Source of the DNA: Rhizobacter sp.
GTDB taxonomy: Bacteria; Pseudomonadota; Gammaproteobacteria; Burkholderiales; Burkholderiaceae_C
DNA length: 36,086 nucleotides
NCBI GenBank assembly: GCA_021732645.1
Contig: JAKFUQ010000058.1
Span: forward strand, 1 to 36,086
Reading direction: 5' to 3'
The position numbers and the translations under genes are program-made. Positions 10,020 through 17,737 of the stretch are shown here, piece by piece. Under the pieces are notes generated by a model. It was given only the letters and a program-made list of their open reading frames with translations, made no database searches and was not told the DNA's origin. Numbering within the stretch: the first letter of the stretch is position 1; every line of letters starts with the position of its first letter.

Positions 10020-10096
10020 GGAGTGGTAGTTCAGTTGGTTAGAATACCGGCCTGTCACGCCGGGGGTCGCGGGTTCGAGTCCCGTCCACTCCGCCA
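10020..10096 (+). tRNA. tRNA-Asp (anticodon GTC)
   Basis: A 77-base cloverleaf. The acceptor arm GGAGTGG pairs with CCACTCC. The D arm contains AGTTCAGTTGGTTAGAA, the anticodon loop CTGTCAC carries GTC, and CCA is encoded. It is the last tRNA of the cluster and is followed 9 bases later by a strong terminator hairpin. Confidence 0.97.
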
Positions 10097-10105
10097 ACTA
10101 TCAAG

Positions 10106-10154
10106 CAAACACGGGGGCCGAATTTCAAAATTCGGCCCCCGTGTTTGTTTTCTA
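10106..10154 (+). terminator. Strong intrinsic terminator after the tRNA cluster
   Basis: A near-perfect 20-bp inverted repeat (10106-10125 with 10128-10147), with a GGGGGCC/GGCCCCC core and an AT-rich apex that will open into a small loop. The T-rich tail GTTTGTTTTCT follows. It ends the tRNA-Ala/Glu/Asp transcript and insulates the next gene. Confidence 0.9.
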
Positions 10155-10320
10155 CGTACATTTCTGCCTGCATTGGAAGGCACGCTTTGGTCGTGTTCAC
10201 GTGTAGTGCGTCGGAGGTGACTGCAAGGGCGCGAAACCTACGGCGAAGCTGATCGCCTGCCCGCAGGCCGACCGCCGTCTTGGCAGGTCGCCGATGCGGC
10301 GGCCTGATGTACCCTGCTGC

Positions 10321-11538
10321 ATGAACGACACCCCCACCCCTCCCGATACCAAGACATCGCTGGGCAGCCTGCATGATCTTGCTGTGGCGATCGAGCCTGA
10401 GCCGGAACCCGGCGTCGAGGCCGAGCGCGAACGCGTGTTGCTGCACATGCCAGTCGATGTGCGCAGCCTGTCGCTCGCTGTCCTCGCCGGCTTGGCGGTG
10501 TTGTATGCGATGCAGTGGGCCAGTGTGGTGCTGATTCCGCTGATGCTGGGGGTGACGGTCAGCTATGCGCTCAGCCCTCTGGTCGACCGACTCGAACGCG
10601 CACGGCTGCCGCGCGCGGCCGGTGCGGGGCTGCTGTTGCTGTCCATCGTGGGCGGCATCGGCTCGACACTGTATTCTTTGAGTGACGATGCCACCGCGCT
10701 GATCGAGTCGCTGCCAGGTGTGGCCCAGAAGATCCGTCAGACAGTGCGCGCCAACCAAAGTCCGTCACCGTCGACCCTCGACAAGATGCAGAAGGCGGCG
10801 GCCCAGTTGGAACAGGCCGCCCAGGAAGGCGGCCTCACCGGGCCAACCACGACGCGCGGCGTCACCCGGGTGCGCGTCGAGCGGCCGCAATTCGACATCA
10901 AGGATTACCTCTGGACCGGCACCTTGGGCCTGGCTGCATCGCTTGGGCAGGCGATGATGGTGCTGTTCATTAGCTTCTTCCTCATGGCGTCTGGCAACAC
11001 CTTCCGTCGCAAGCTGGTTCGGATCGTAGGGCCCACCCTCGCGCGCCGCAAGATCACGGTGCAGGCGCTCGACGAGATCACTGACCAGATGCAGCGCTAC
11101 CTGCTGGTGCAGGTCGTCGTGAGCCTAGGCGTTGGCGTGGTGACCTGGCTCGCGTTTCTGGCCATGGGCGTGGAGCATGCGGCGGTGTGGGGCGTCGCTG
11201 CCTGCGTGCTGAATTTCGTGCCGTACATCGGTTCGATCGTCATCACCGCGGCCTCGGCGATGGTCGGTTTCGTTCAGTTCGCCAGTGTCGACATGGCGCT
11301 GGCAGTGGCCGGCGTGTCCTTGCTGATCCACACCGTGTCCGGCCACCTGATCACGCCGTGGCTGACCAGCCGCACCTGCCAGATGAATGCGGTGGCGGTG
11401 TTCGTCGGCGTACTGGCGTTCGGCTGGCTGTGGGGGATCTGGGGGCTGCTGCTGGGTACGCCCATGCTGATGATGGTCAAGACCGTTTGCGACCGCGTCG
11501 AAGACCTCAAGCCGATAGGCGAGTTGCTCGGCGCCTGA
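10321..11538 (+). CDS. AI-2E transporter family (PerM-like) membrane protein
   Basis: A 405-aa integral membrane protein. After about 50 polar residues it has paired membrane segments (about 50-90), a soluble stretch of roughly residues 125-195 with an Ala/Gln-rich helix, and then a cluster of hydrophobic segments to the C-terminus. These include the NFVPYIGSIV motif typical of the AI-2E/PerM (UPF0118) family. Members have been linked to autoinducer-2 export or Na+/H+ exchange, but the substrate cannot be predicted. ATG at 10321 is preferred because an upstream in-frame ATG at 10294 adds only nine uncharacteristic residues. The gene stands alone between the tRNA terminator and the decayed region. 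Confidence 0.85.
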   Translation: MNDTPTPPDTKTSLGSLHDLAVAIEPEPEPGVEAERERVLLHMPVDVRSLSLAVLAGLAVLYAMQWASVVLIPLMLGVTVSYALSPLVDRLERARLPRAAGAGLLLLSIVGGIGSTLYSLSDDATALIESLPGVAQKIRQTVRANQSPSPSTLDKMQKAAAQLEQAAQEGGLTGPTTTRGVTRVRVERPQFDIKDYLWTGTLGLAASLGQAMMVLFISFFLMASGNTFRRKLVRIVGPTLARRKITVQALDEITDQMQRYLLVQVVVSLGVGVVTWLAFLAMGVEHAAVWGVAACVLNFVPYIGSIVITAASAMVGFVQFASVDMALAVAGVSLLIHTVSGHLITPWLTSRTCQMNAVAVFVGVLAFGWLWGIWGLLLGTPMLMMVKTVCDRVEDLKPIGELLGA

Positions 11539-11893
11539 CTGGCGGGCAATTGAGCCCAAGGCATCTCGCGATCGCTTGGGCGCACGAAGATGCGCCCGTC
11601 CTCCTTGGGGTAGTCGAGAGCACCCTTCGGCCAGCAGGTTAAAGCAGTCCATCGTCTGCCAGCGCACAGACCCAAGCATTCGTGGTTGCAAACCTGAAAG
11701 AGTGGCAGGGCAGGTCCTGCAGCGCTGCGAGGAATCGAATGAATCAAGATCAACTGTGGGGGCCAAGCTCCATATTCGACGCAGCGTTGTTGATCGGGGC
11801 AAACGCTGCCAGGTCGCAGCGTCTGAATACACCCATGATGGGCGCCGTTCAGCAGCTCTCACAGGTTCAAAGCGAGGTGGCATCGCAGTCCGT
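11539..11893. other. 355-base stretch without a convincing gene
   Basis: It lies between the AI-2E family gene and the small minus-strand ORF at 11894. Several short frames overlap here on both strands and none has both a ribosome site and a family resemblance. A minus-strand frame at about 11560-11650 reads GRIFVRPSDREMPWAQL, which looks more protein-like than its surroundings but is not continuous with a start. The stretch could be remnants of a lost gene. I see no terminator or repeat. Confidence 0.4.
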
Positions 11894-12106
11894 TCACGCT
11901 TGCTGCTTCGCCCAAAGCCGCGCCAGGTCGTTGGCGATGCGCGGAAATTCCTGCTGCAGATGCACCGGGTGTAGGCCCATGGGGAGTGCATTCAACCTGT
12001 TGTGGGTGTGGCCCAAAACGCTCTCGTCCTCGGGACGCGGGGAGCGACGCTCCCAGATATGACCTGCCGCTTTGACCTTGACGAAAGATTCACTGCTTTC
12101 TGGCAT
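11894..12106 (-). CDS. Small hypothetical protein, 70 aa
   Basis: ATG at 12106 is preceded on the minus strand by AAGGGAGGG and a 5-base spacer, the strongest Shine-Dalgarno in this part of the window. The 70-aa product is polar and basic, with no signal peptide or membrane segment. It ends in an amphipathic helix-like segment (FPRIANDLARLWAKQQ). I do not recognise the family with confidence; that last segment faintly resembles the N-terminal part of larger Burkholderiales hypothetical proteins. It begins 37 bases after the dehydrogenase stop on the same strand and may be co-transcribed with it. An earlier in-frame start at 12202 lacks a ribosome site and would overlap the dehydrogenase. Confidence 0.5.
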   Translation of the reverse strand: MPESSESFVKVKAAGHIWERRSPRPEDESVLGHTHNRLNALPMGLHPVHLQQEFPRIANDLARLWAKQQA

Positions 12107-12143
12107 GGCAACCCTCCCTTGGCATGCGCCGAAGGGCGCAGCG

Positions 12144-13133
12144 TCAGCAAAGTGTTTCAGGAGGCAGGGAATCCGTCCGGGGGCTTCCGAACATTGCGCC
12201 ACCGCACGTTGACTCTTCTAGCGAACCCGCCGCTTGCCGCAGCACCTGCGCCGAGTTCCTCAGCGCGGCGACCTCGTTGTCGGCCATCTGCGGCAGCAGC
12301 ACCTGCGTGCCGCCCTGCGCCGACACCACGGTCGGTAACGACAGCGCCACGCCCTGCAGACCCAGCGCTGCAGTGTCGATCTGCACGCGCGACACGGTGA
12401 GCACGCGCCGCTCGCCGCGCAACAGGCAGCGCAGCAGGCTGGCGGTCACCAGGCCGATGGCGTGGTTGGTGGCACCTTTGCGCCGAATGACTTCATAGGC
12501 AGCCTCGCGCACCTCGCGCGCCAGCCGTGCCTCAGTCGCCTGCGACCAGCCTGGCCACTGCCGCACCGGCACGCCGCCCACCTGGGCGCCCGACCACAGC
12601 ACCACCTCGCTGTCGCCGTGTTCGCCCACCACCTGAGCGTGAATCGAATTGGCCGCCGTGCCCAGTTCGCGCCCCATCATCTGTCGCAAGCGCGCCGTGT
12701 CGAGCATGGTGCCGGTGCCCAGCACGCGCTCCGGCGGCAGGCCGCTGGTCTGCTGCATCACCAGCGTCAGCACATCCACCGGGTTGGTCACCACCACCAC
12801 CGTGCCTGTGAAGCCGACCAGACTGCGGCCGATGTCGGCCACCACGCGGGCGTTGTCTCGCAGCAGGCCCAGACGCGTCTCGCCAGGGCGGCTGTTGCGG
12901 CCGGCAGCGATCACCACCACCTCGCACTGGCGCATCTCGTCCAGTGCGGCCGTACGCACTTCGCAGTCGGGGTAGTAGGCAGCGCCGTGCACCAGGTCCA
13001 TGGCCTCGCCCTCGGCGCGCGCCATGTTCAAGTCGTGCAACCACAGTGCACTGGCCGCACCAGACAACAGGGTCGAGACCGCAACGCTGGTGCCCACCGA
13101 GCCGGTGCCAATGATGCCAACGTGTTTGTTCAT
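12144..13133 (-). CDS. Lactate/malate dehydrogenase family protein, substrate uncertain
   Basis: A 329-aa NAD-dependent 2-hydroxyacid dehydrogenase-like protein. The Rossmann loop is GTGSVGTS (residues 10-17), and Asp34 at the end of beta-2 indicates NAD rather than NADP. The catalytic set is complete: Arg87 (PGETR), Asp145 and Arg148 (LDTARLR) and His172 (GEHGDSEV). The residue that sets substrate choice, Gln in lactate and Arg in malate dehydrogenases, aligns with Ser81 in AGRNSRPGETR. It may therefore use a different or bulkier 2-oxoacid. The last 20 or so residues (after about LRQAAGSL) extend past the usual end. ATG at 13133 follows a GGCGGGG stretch. It lies next to decayed genes but is itself intact. 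Confidence 0.88.
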   Translation of the reverse strand: MNKHVGIIGTGSVGTSVAVSTLLSGAASALWLHDLNMARAEGEAMDLVHGAAYYPDCEVRTAALDEMRQCEVVVIAAGRNSRPGETRLGLLRDNARVVADIGRSLVGFTGTVVVVTNPVDVLTLVMQQTSGLPPERVLGTGTMLDTARLRQMMGRELGTAANSIHAQVVGEHGDSEVVLWSGAQVGGVPVRQWPGWSQATEARLAREVREAAYEVIRRKGATNHAIGLVTASLLRCLLRGERRVLTVSRVQIDTAALGLQGVALSLPTVVSAQGGTQVLLPQMADNEVAALRNSAQVLRQAAGSLEESTCGGAMFGSPRTDSLPPETLC

Positions 13134-13517
13134 GGCGCCCCGCCGTCAAAGTGAATGAACCACGATAAAGCCAGCCCGCTGCCCGGCCGACCCGTGGAAA
13201 CTGTGCGGGCGCCCTGAACCCAACCGATCACCGCGCCAGTGAGCGCTGACCCAACGACACAGCACCGGCGATTCCGACACCGTGACCGGGCGCCGTGGCA
13301 CCACTTGCAGCTTGAACTCAGCGCCAAATGTCCTTCGCTGCTTCTGGGTCATGTCTCCCGTCCAGGTGCATTCCACCTATCGACGCGCTCGTGGAAATTA
13401 GACCAGCCCATACACCGGTCAGCGACGCCGAAGTTCAAATGATCGCTGTGATCGTGTCCTGAGTTTGTTGGGCAGCGCACAGACTTTGTAGTGCACCTGC
13501 GACCACATCAGCTGACG
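13134..13517. other. Gene-free stretch holding an insertion-sequence scrap
   Basis: 384 bases between the dehydrogenase start and the kinase pseudogene. Apart from the IS3-type remnant at 13299-13352, I see no gene. The promoter for the minus-strand dehydrogenase must lie here, but no clear -10/-35 pair stands out. Base composition is less G/C-biased at codon-third periodicity than in neighbouring genes. Confidence 0.5.
13299..13352 (-). mobile_element. Remnant of IS3-family transposase OrfA (N-terminus only)
   Basis: The minus-strand frame from ATG at 13352 reads MTQKQRRTFGAEFKLQVV, the start typical of IS3/IS911-type OrfA (the helix-turn-helix subunit). A GGAG ribosome site sits just upstream. 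After these 18 residues the similarity to a transposase stops abruptly, and the rest of the frame (to 13146) looks non-homologous. The element is thus a truncated relic, and no terminal inverted repeats could be found. It lies between the dehydrogenase and the kinase pseudogene, consistent with past rearrangement here. Confidence 0.6.
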
Positions 13518-14978
13518 ATGACAGCGCGCACGCCAGCGTCCCTACCGCCGCAAACCACAGAGGGCATGGGTGGAGCGGAGGCGACCGAGGCAGCATTGCG
13601 CATTTCCGAGGCGCGTTACCGCCGACCCTTTGAAACAGCGCAGAACGGCGTTCTCATCATCAACTCCGCCACGGCACAGATCGAGGACGCGAACCCCTAC
13701 CTCGTGAACCTGCTGGGCTACACGCATGGCGAGTTGGTGGGCAAGAAGCTGCGGGAGGTCGGCGCACTGGCCGACGTCGAGCGCTGCAAGGCGATGTTTG
13801 CGAAGCTGCAGGCGAAAGGTTATGTCCGCTACGACGACCTGCCACTCAAGACGCGCGGCGGCGCCTTCCTCAACGTCGAGTTCGTGAGCAATACCTGCGA
13901 TTACAACGGCGTGCTGGTGATGCAATGCAACATCCGTGACATCACTGGCCTGCGCCGGGCCGAGGCTGCCAACGCCGCCAAGAGCGCCTTCCTGGCCAAC
14001 ATGTCCTGAGATTCGCACCCCGCTGGGCGCCATCACCGGCATGGCGTACCTTATTCGCCGTTCGCAGGTGACGCCGCAGCAGGCCGACTGGCTGACCAAG
14101 CTCGAACTGGCTGCACAACATCTGCTGGAGCTCATCAATGCCGTGCTGGACCTGTCCAAAATCGAGTCTGGCAAGTTGGCGCTGCACGAGACGCAGGTGA
14201 GCCTGCCGCGCATCGCCGCCCACGTGGTGTCGATGCCGCAACGGGCCGCCAGTTGACGCTCAACGTCGAGATACGGCCTATGCCGCAGGGCCTACTCGGT
14301 GACGCGGCGCGGCTGCAGCAGGCCTTGCTCAACTATGCAGCCAATGCCGTCAAGTTCACCCATGGCGGCACGGTGACATTGCGCGCCGCCGGTGTTGAAG
14401 ACACGCACGCAAGCGCGTTGCTGCGCTTCGAGGTGCAGGACACCGGCATCGGCATCGCGCCGGAGGTGCTCCCGCGCCGTTTCAGAGCTTTCGAGCAGGC
14501 TGACAACTCAACCACCCGCCAGTACGGCGGTACCGGCCTGGGCAGCACGTTTTGGTTCGCGGCTGCCCAGGTGCTTGTGGTCGATGAAGACGAAGTCAAT
14601 CGAGTGGTGACGCTGGCCCTGATGGCCACTGCTCTGCCGCACACCGAGGCCATGGCCGATGGCCTAGAAGCGTTGCGCAGGGCAGCCCTGAACCCCTACG
14701 ACCTGATCCTGATGGACGTGCACATGTCGGACCTCGACGGCCTGGAGACCACCCGGCGCATGTGCGACCTTCCTGGCTGTGCTGCCACGACGAGCGTGGT
14801 GCTGACCGCCAACGTCTTCGCCGAAGACCGCCGCCGTTGCCTGGAAGCAGGAATGGACGACTTTCTGACGAACCCTGTGGTTCCCGAACCGCTGTTCGAG
14901 ACCGTGATGCGCTGGCTGCTGCGAGCGCGGGCAGCGGTGCGCGGCTGTTCAGACCTGCCACCTGAAACGGTGCAGTGA
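13518..14978 (+). pseudogene. Broken PAS-domain hybrid histidine kinase
   Basis: Three frames in series rebuild one protein. 13518-14009 encodes a PAS domain ending KSAFLANMS and a stop. 14008-14256 continues as EIRTPLGAITGMAYL, the dimerisation helix region with LDLSKIESGKL. 14253-14978 encodes the ATPase domain (N box LLNYAANAVKFT, G1 VQDTGIGIAP, G2 GGTGLG) and a receiver domain. The first break is a net 2-base loss at about 14006 that removes the H-box His codon. The second frameshift is at about 14253. GTGLG also joins straight to STFWF, and the receiver follows within a few residues, so two internal blocks appear deleted. The receiver keeps its Asp (LILMDVHM) but has Asn for the conserved Lys (FLTNPV). 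It cannot make a working kinase. Confidence 0.88.
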
Positions 14979-15057
14979 CTGTGTCAAGGTCGGCGTGTTG
15001 AATGCGATCGAAATCGGCCTGCAATGATGTTTCTTCAAAGCCGCAAGCCAACGTCGA

Positions 15058-16038
15058 TCAAGGCTTTGCTGTGAGCTCCGTTGACTGGCCCCCCACCGAC
15101 ATCGCCGCCACCAAGGTGCGCACGTTGTACTCGAACATTTTCAGGTAGGTGTCGGCCTCGGTACCCGGTGCTGACAGCGCATCGGAGTACAGCTTGCCAC
15201 CGACTGCCAGACCGGCTTCGCGGGCGATGCGCTCGATCAGCCTGGGGTCGCTGATGTTTTCCACCAGCATGGCGCTGGCCTTGGCATTGCGAGCCTGTCG
15301 CACGATGCGGGCCACGACTTCGGCCGAGGGCTCGCTGCCGGTGGTCCAGCCACGTGGAGCGATGAAGGTGATGCCGTAGGCGGCGGCGAAATAGCCGAAG
15401 GCATCGTGCGAGGTGATGACGCGGCGGCGCTCGGCGGGCAGGGCAGCGATGCGGGCGCGGGTGTCGCGGTCGAGCGCCGTCAGGCGCTGCTGGTAGGCGA
15501 CGGCGCGGGCTTCAACCTCGGCGGCGCGCGCCGGGTACTTGGCAGACAGCGCAGTCACCAGCGCTGCGCGGATGTTGTCGGCGTAGCGCATGCCATGGGC
15601 GAGGTCTTGCCACGCGTGGGGGTCGGCACCGCCGGACAACTGGCGTGTCGCCACGCCCCGGCTCGCCACCACGAGGGTGCCGCGGTAGCCCGACGCCGCA
15701 ATCAGCCGGTCGATCCAGCCTTCGAAGCGCAGTCCGTTGGTGATGACGACGTCGGCACCTGCCACGCGACGCACGTCGGACGGCGTGGGTTCGAACACAT
15801 GCGCGTCGGCGTTCGGGCCGACCAGTGCGCTCACCTCGACCGCATTGCCGCCGACCTCGCGGGCGATGTCGGCCAGCACCGAGAAGGTGGCAACCACCTT
15901 GAGCACTGGCGAGGCCGCTGCATCAGCGGCCTGCGCCACGTGCCACGGCGTGAACGCGGTGCCCGCAGCGGCGCTGCCGAGGCCGCACAAAAACCGGCGC
16001 TGGAACGCTCGCCGCGTCGAATTGAATTCCATCGTCAT
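15058..16038 (-). CDS. znuA: Zinc/metal ABC transporter substrate-binding protein
   Basis: The 326-aa cluster A-I (ZnuA/TroA-type) periplasmic binding protein delivers metal to the permease. The N-terminus carries twin-arginine-like signals (TRRAFQ, QRRFLCG) and a hydrophobic stretch, ending about AQA at residue 37. Probable metal ligands are His80 (ADAHVFEPTPSD), His141 (ADPHAW), His211 (SHDAFGYF) and Asp286 (YSDALS). This H-H-H-D set is associated with zinc rather than manganese, which uses Glu in third place. The flexible His-rich loop seen in many ZnuA proteins is missing. ATG at 16038 overlaps the permease stop as ATGA. It is the last gene of the zur operon. Confidence 0.9.
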   Translation of the reverse strand: MTMEFNSTRRAFQRRFLCGLGSAAAGTAFTPWHVAQAADAAASPVLKVVATFSVLADIAREVGGNAVEVSALVGPNADAHVFEPTPSDVRRVAGADVVITNGLRFEGWIDRLIAASGYRGTLVVASRGVATRQLSGGADPHAWQDLAHGMRYADNIRAALVTALSAKYPARAAEVEARAVAYQQRLTALDRDTRARIAALPAERRRVITSHDAFGYFAAAYGITFIAPRGWTTGSEPSAEVVARIVRQARNAKASAMLVENISDPRLIERIAREAGLAVGGKLYSDALSAPGTEADTYLKMFEYNVRTLVAAMSVGGQSTELTAKP

Positions 16039-16922
16039 GCCTTTCGGTGCGCCCGCTGCGACAACTGCCGCGCGAGCAGGCTGTCGCGCCGACCGAGCAG
16101 CAGCGACAGCACATAAAAACTCCCTGCCACCAGCACGATGGCCGGGCCGGACGGCAGGTTGGCGTGGTACGACAGCAGCAGCCCGCCCCAGCCACTCAGC
16201 ACGGCGAACAGCGCAGCCACTGCGGCCAGGCTCCACACCTGCGCCGCCCAGAAGCGCGCGGCGGTGGCCGGCAGCATCATCAGGCCGACCGCCATCAGCG
16301 TGCCCAGCGCCTGGAAGCCGCCCACGAGGTTCAGCACCAAAAACGTCAGGAACACACCGTGCACCCACGCCCCGGCATGGCCCAGGTGACGCAGGAAGCC
16401 GGGATCGAAACACTCGACCACCAGTGGCCGGTAGACCAGCGCCAGCGCCAACAGGCTGGCACTCGTGATGCCGGCAATCAGCAGCAGCGAGGCGTCGTCG
16501 ACCGCCAGCACGGTGCCGAACAGCACGCGCATCAAATCGACGCTGTTGCCACGCATCGAGATGATCATCACGCCCGCGGCCAGCGCGATCAAATAGAAGG
16601 CCGCGAAGCTGGCGTCCTCGCGCTGCGGCGTCAGCCGCGCGACCAGACCGGCCAGGCCCGCCACCACGACGGCGGCCACGAAGCCGCCGATGCTCATCGC
16701 CCACAGCGAGAAGCCGAACATCACGAACGCGATCGCCGCGCCGGGCAGCAGCGCGTGCGCGATCGCATCGCCGACCAGGCTCATCCGGCGCAGCACCAGC
16801 AGCGTGCCGATCGGCCCGCAGCTCAGGCCCAGCGCCAGGCAAGCGACCAGCGCGCGGCGCATGAAGCCGAACTCGACGAAGGGCTGGATCAGCAGCGCAT
16901 TCAGCGTGGCCAAAAGCGTCAT
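16035..16922 (-). CDS. znuB: Zinc/metal ABC transporter permease
   Basis: A 295-aa inner-membrane permease of the ABC-3 (ZnuB/MntB) family with about eight hydrophobic segments. It starts after the FVEFGFMRRALVACLALGL stretch and contains LVGDAIAHALLPGAA, the conserved cytoplasmic-loop sequence of the family. It forms the channel for metal delivered by the adjacent binding protein. Both ends overlap its neighbours by ATGA, so translation is coupled throughout the operon. Confidence 0.92.
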   Translation of the reverse strand: MTLLATLNALLIQPFVEFGFMRRALVACLALGLSCGPIGTLLVLRRMSLVGDAIAHALLPGAAIAFVMFGFSLWAMSIGGFVAAVVVAGLAGLVARLTPQREDASFAAFYLIALAAGVMIISMRGNSVDLMRVLFGTVLAVDDASLLLIAGITSASLLALALVYRPLVVECFDPGFLRHLGHAGAWVHGVFLTFLVLNLVGGFQALGTLMAVGLMMLPATAARFWAAQVWSLAAVAALFAVLSGWGGLLLSYHANLPSGPAIVLVAGSFYVLSLLLGRRDSLLARQLSQRAHRKA

Positions 16923-17737
16923 GACGGCAGCCTTGGTTCAGTGACCGCATGCGGCGCCGCGCACCAGTCGGCGTGCTCGTCCCATTGCTCGGCCATCTGC
17001 TGTGCGCGCATCAGGTGCTTAGTCACCAGCACCTCGTTCGTCGGGCCGTGCGCCACGCATTCGCGCGCCAGCAGCAGCGACAGCGGAAAGTGCTCGCGCA
17101 CCTGCGCCAGGTCGTGCAGCACCGCGATCACGGTGCGGCCTTCGGCGTGCCAGTGCTGCACCAGCCGCATCAGGTCGGCGGTGGTGCGGGTGTCGATGGC
17201 GTTGAACGGCTCGTCGAGCAGGATCACCGGCGCGTCCTGCATCAGCACTCGCGCGAACAGCACGCGCTGGAACTGGCCGACCGACAGCTCCGAGATCAGC
17301 CGATCTTCGAAGCCGATCAGCCCGACCAGCGTCAGCGCGCGCAACGCGGCCTGCCGCTGCGCCGCCGTGGCACCGCGGAACCAGCCGGTGCGCGGCCAGG
17401 CGCCGAGCATCACCACATCGAGCACGCCCAGCGGAAAGCTGCGGTCGATGCCCGACTGCTGCGGCAGATAGGCCAGCCCACCGCGCGTCAGGCCACCGGT
17501 GCGCACGCGGCCGGTGCTGGGTTGCACGCGGCCGGTCAGCGCGTCCAGCAGCGAGCTCTTGCCGGCACCGTTGGGGCCGATCACCGCGGTGAGCGAGCCC
17601 GGCTCGAAGCGGCAGCTGACGTGGTGCACGGCGGGGTGCTGGCGGTAGCTGACCGTCAGGTCTTCGACCGCGATGGCCGGCGGCGAAACTGACAGCGTCT
17701 CGGCGCTCACGCCCATGGCTGAAGAGACGGCATTCAT
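16919..17737 (-). CDS. znuC: Zinc/metal ABC transporter ATP-binding protein
   Basis: A 272-aa ATPase subunit. Walker A is GPNGAGKSS at residues 54-62, the Q-loop is YLPQQSGID, Walker B is VILLDEPFNAID and the switch His is in VLHDL. The ABC signature is LSVGQFQR rather than LSGGQ, a mild departure. ATG at 17737 is chosen because it overlaps the upstream stop as ATGA; the frame stays open further upstream but without similarity. It energises uptake through the neighbouring permease. Confidence 0.91.
   Translation of the reverse strand: MNAVSSAMGVSAETLSVSPPAIAVEDLTVSYRQHPAVHHVSCRFEPGSLTAVIGPNGAGKSSLLDALTGRVQPSTGRVRTGGLTRGGLAYLPQQSGIDRSFPLGVLDVVMLGAWPRTGWFRGATAAQRQAALRALTLVGLIGFEDRLISELSVGQFQRVLFARVLMQDAPVILLDEPFNAIDTRTTADLMRLVQHWHAEGRTVIAVLHDLAQVREHFPLSLLLARECVAHGPTNEVLVTKHLMRAQQMAEQWDEHADWCAAPHAVTEPRLPS

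Noticed and set aside
15036-15071. CAAAGCC/GGCTTTG inverted repeat as a terminator between the pseudogene and znuA
   Set aside because: 7-base arms with a long loop and no T-run on either strand are too weak to call.
15058-16950. 630-aa minus-strand frame as one fused protein
   Set aside because: Its first half is the permease region read out of frame. The real binding protein starts at 16038 with a signal peptide and an ATGA overlap.
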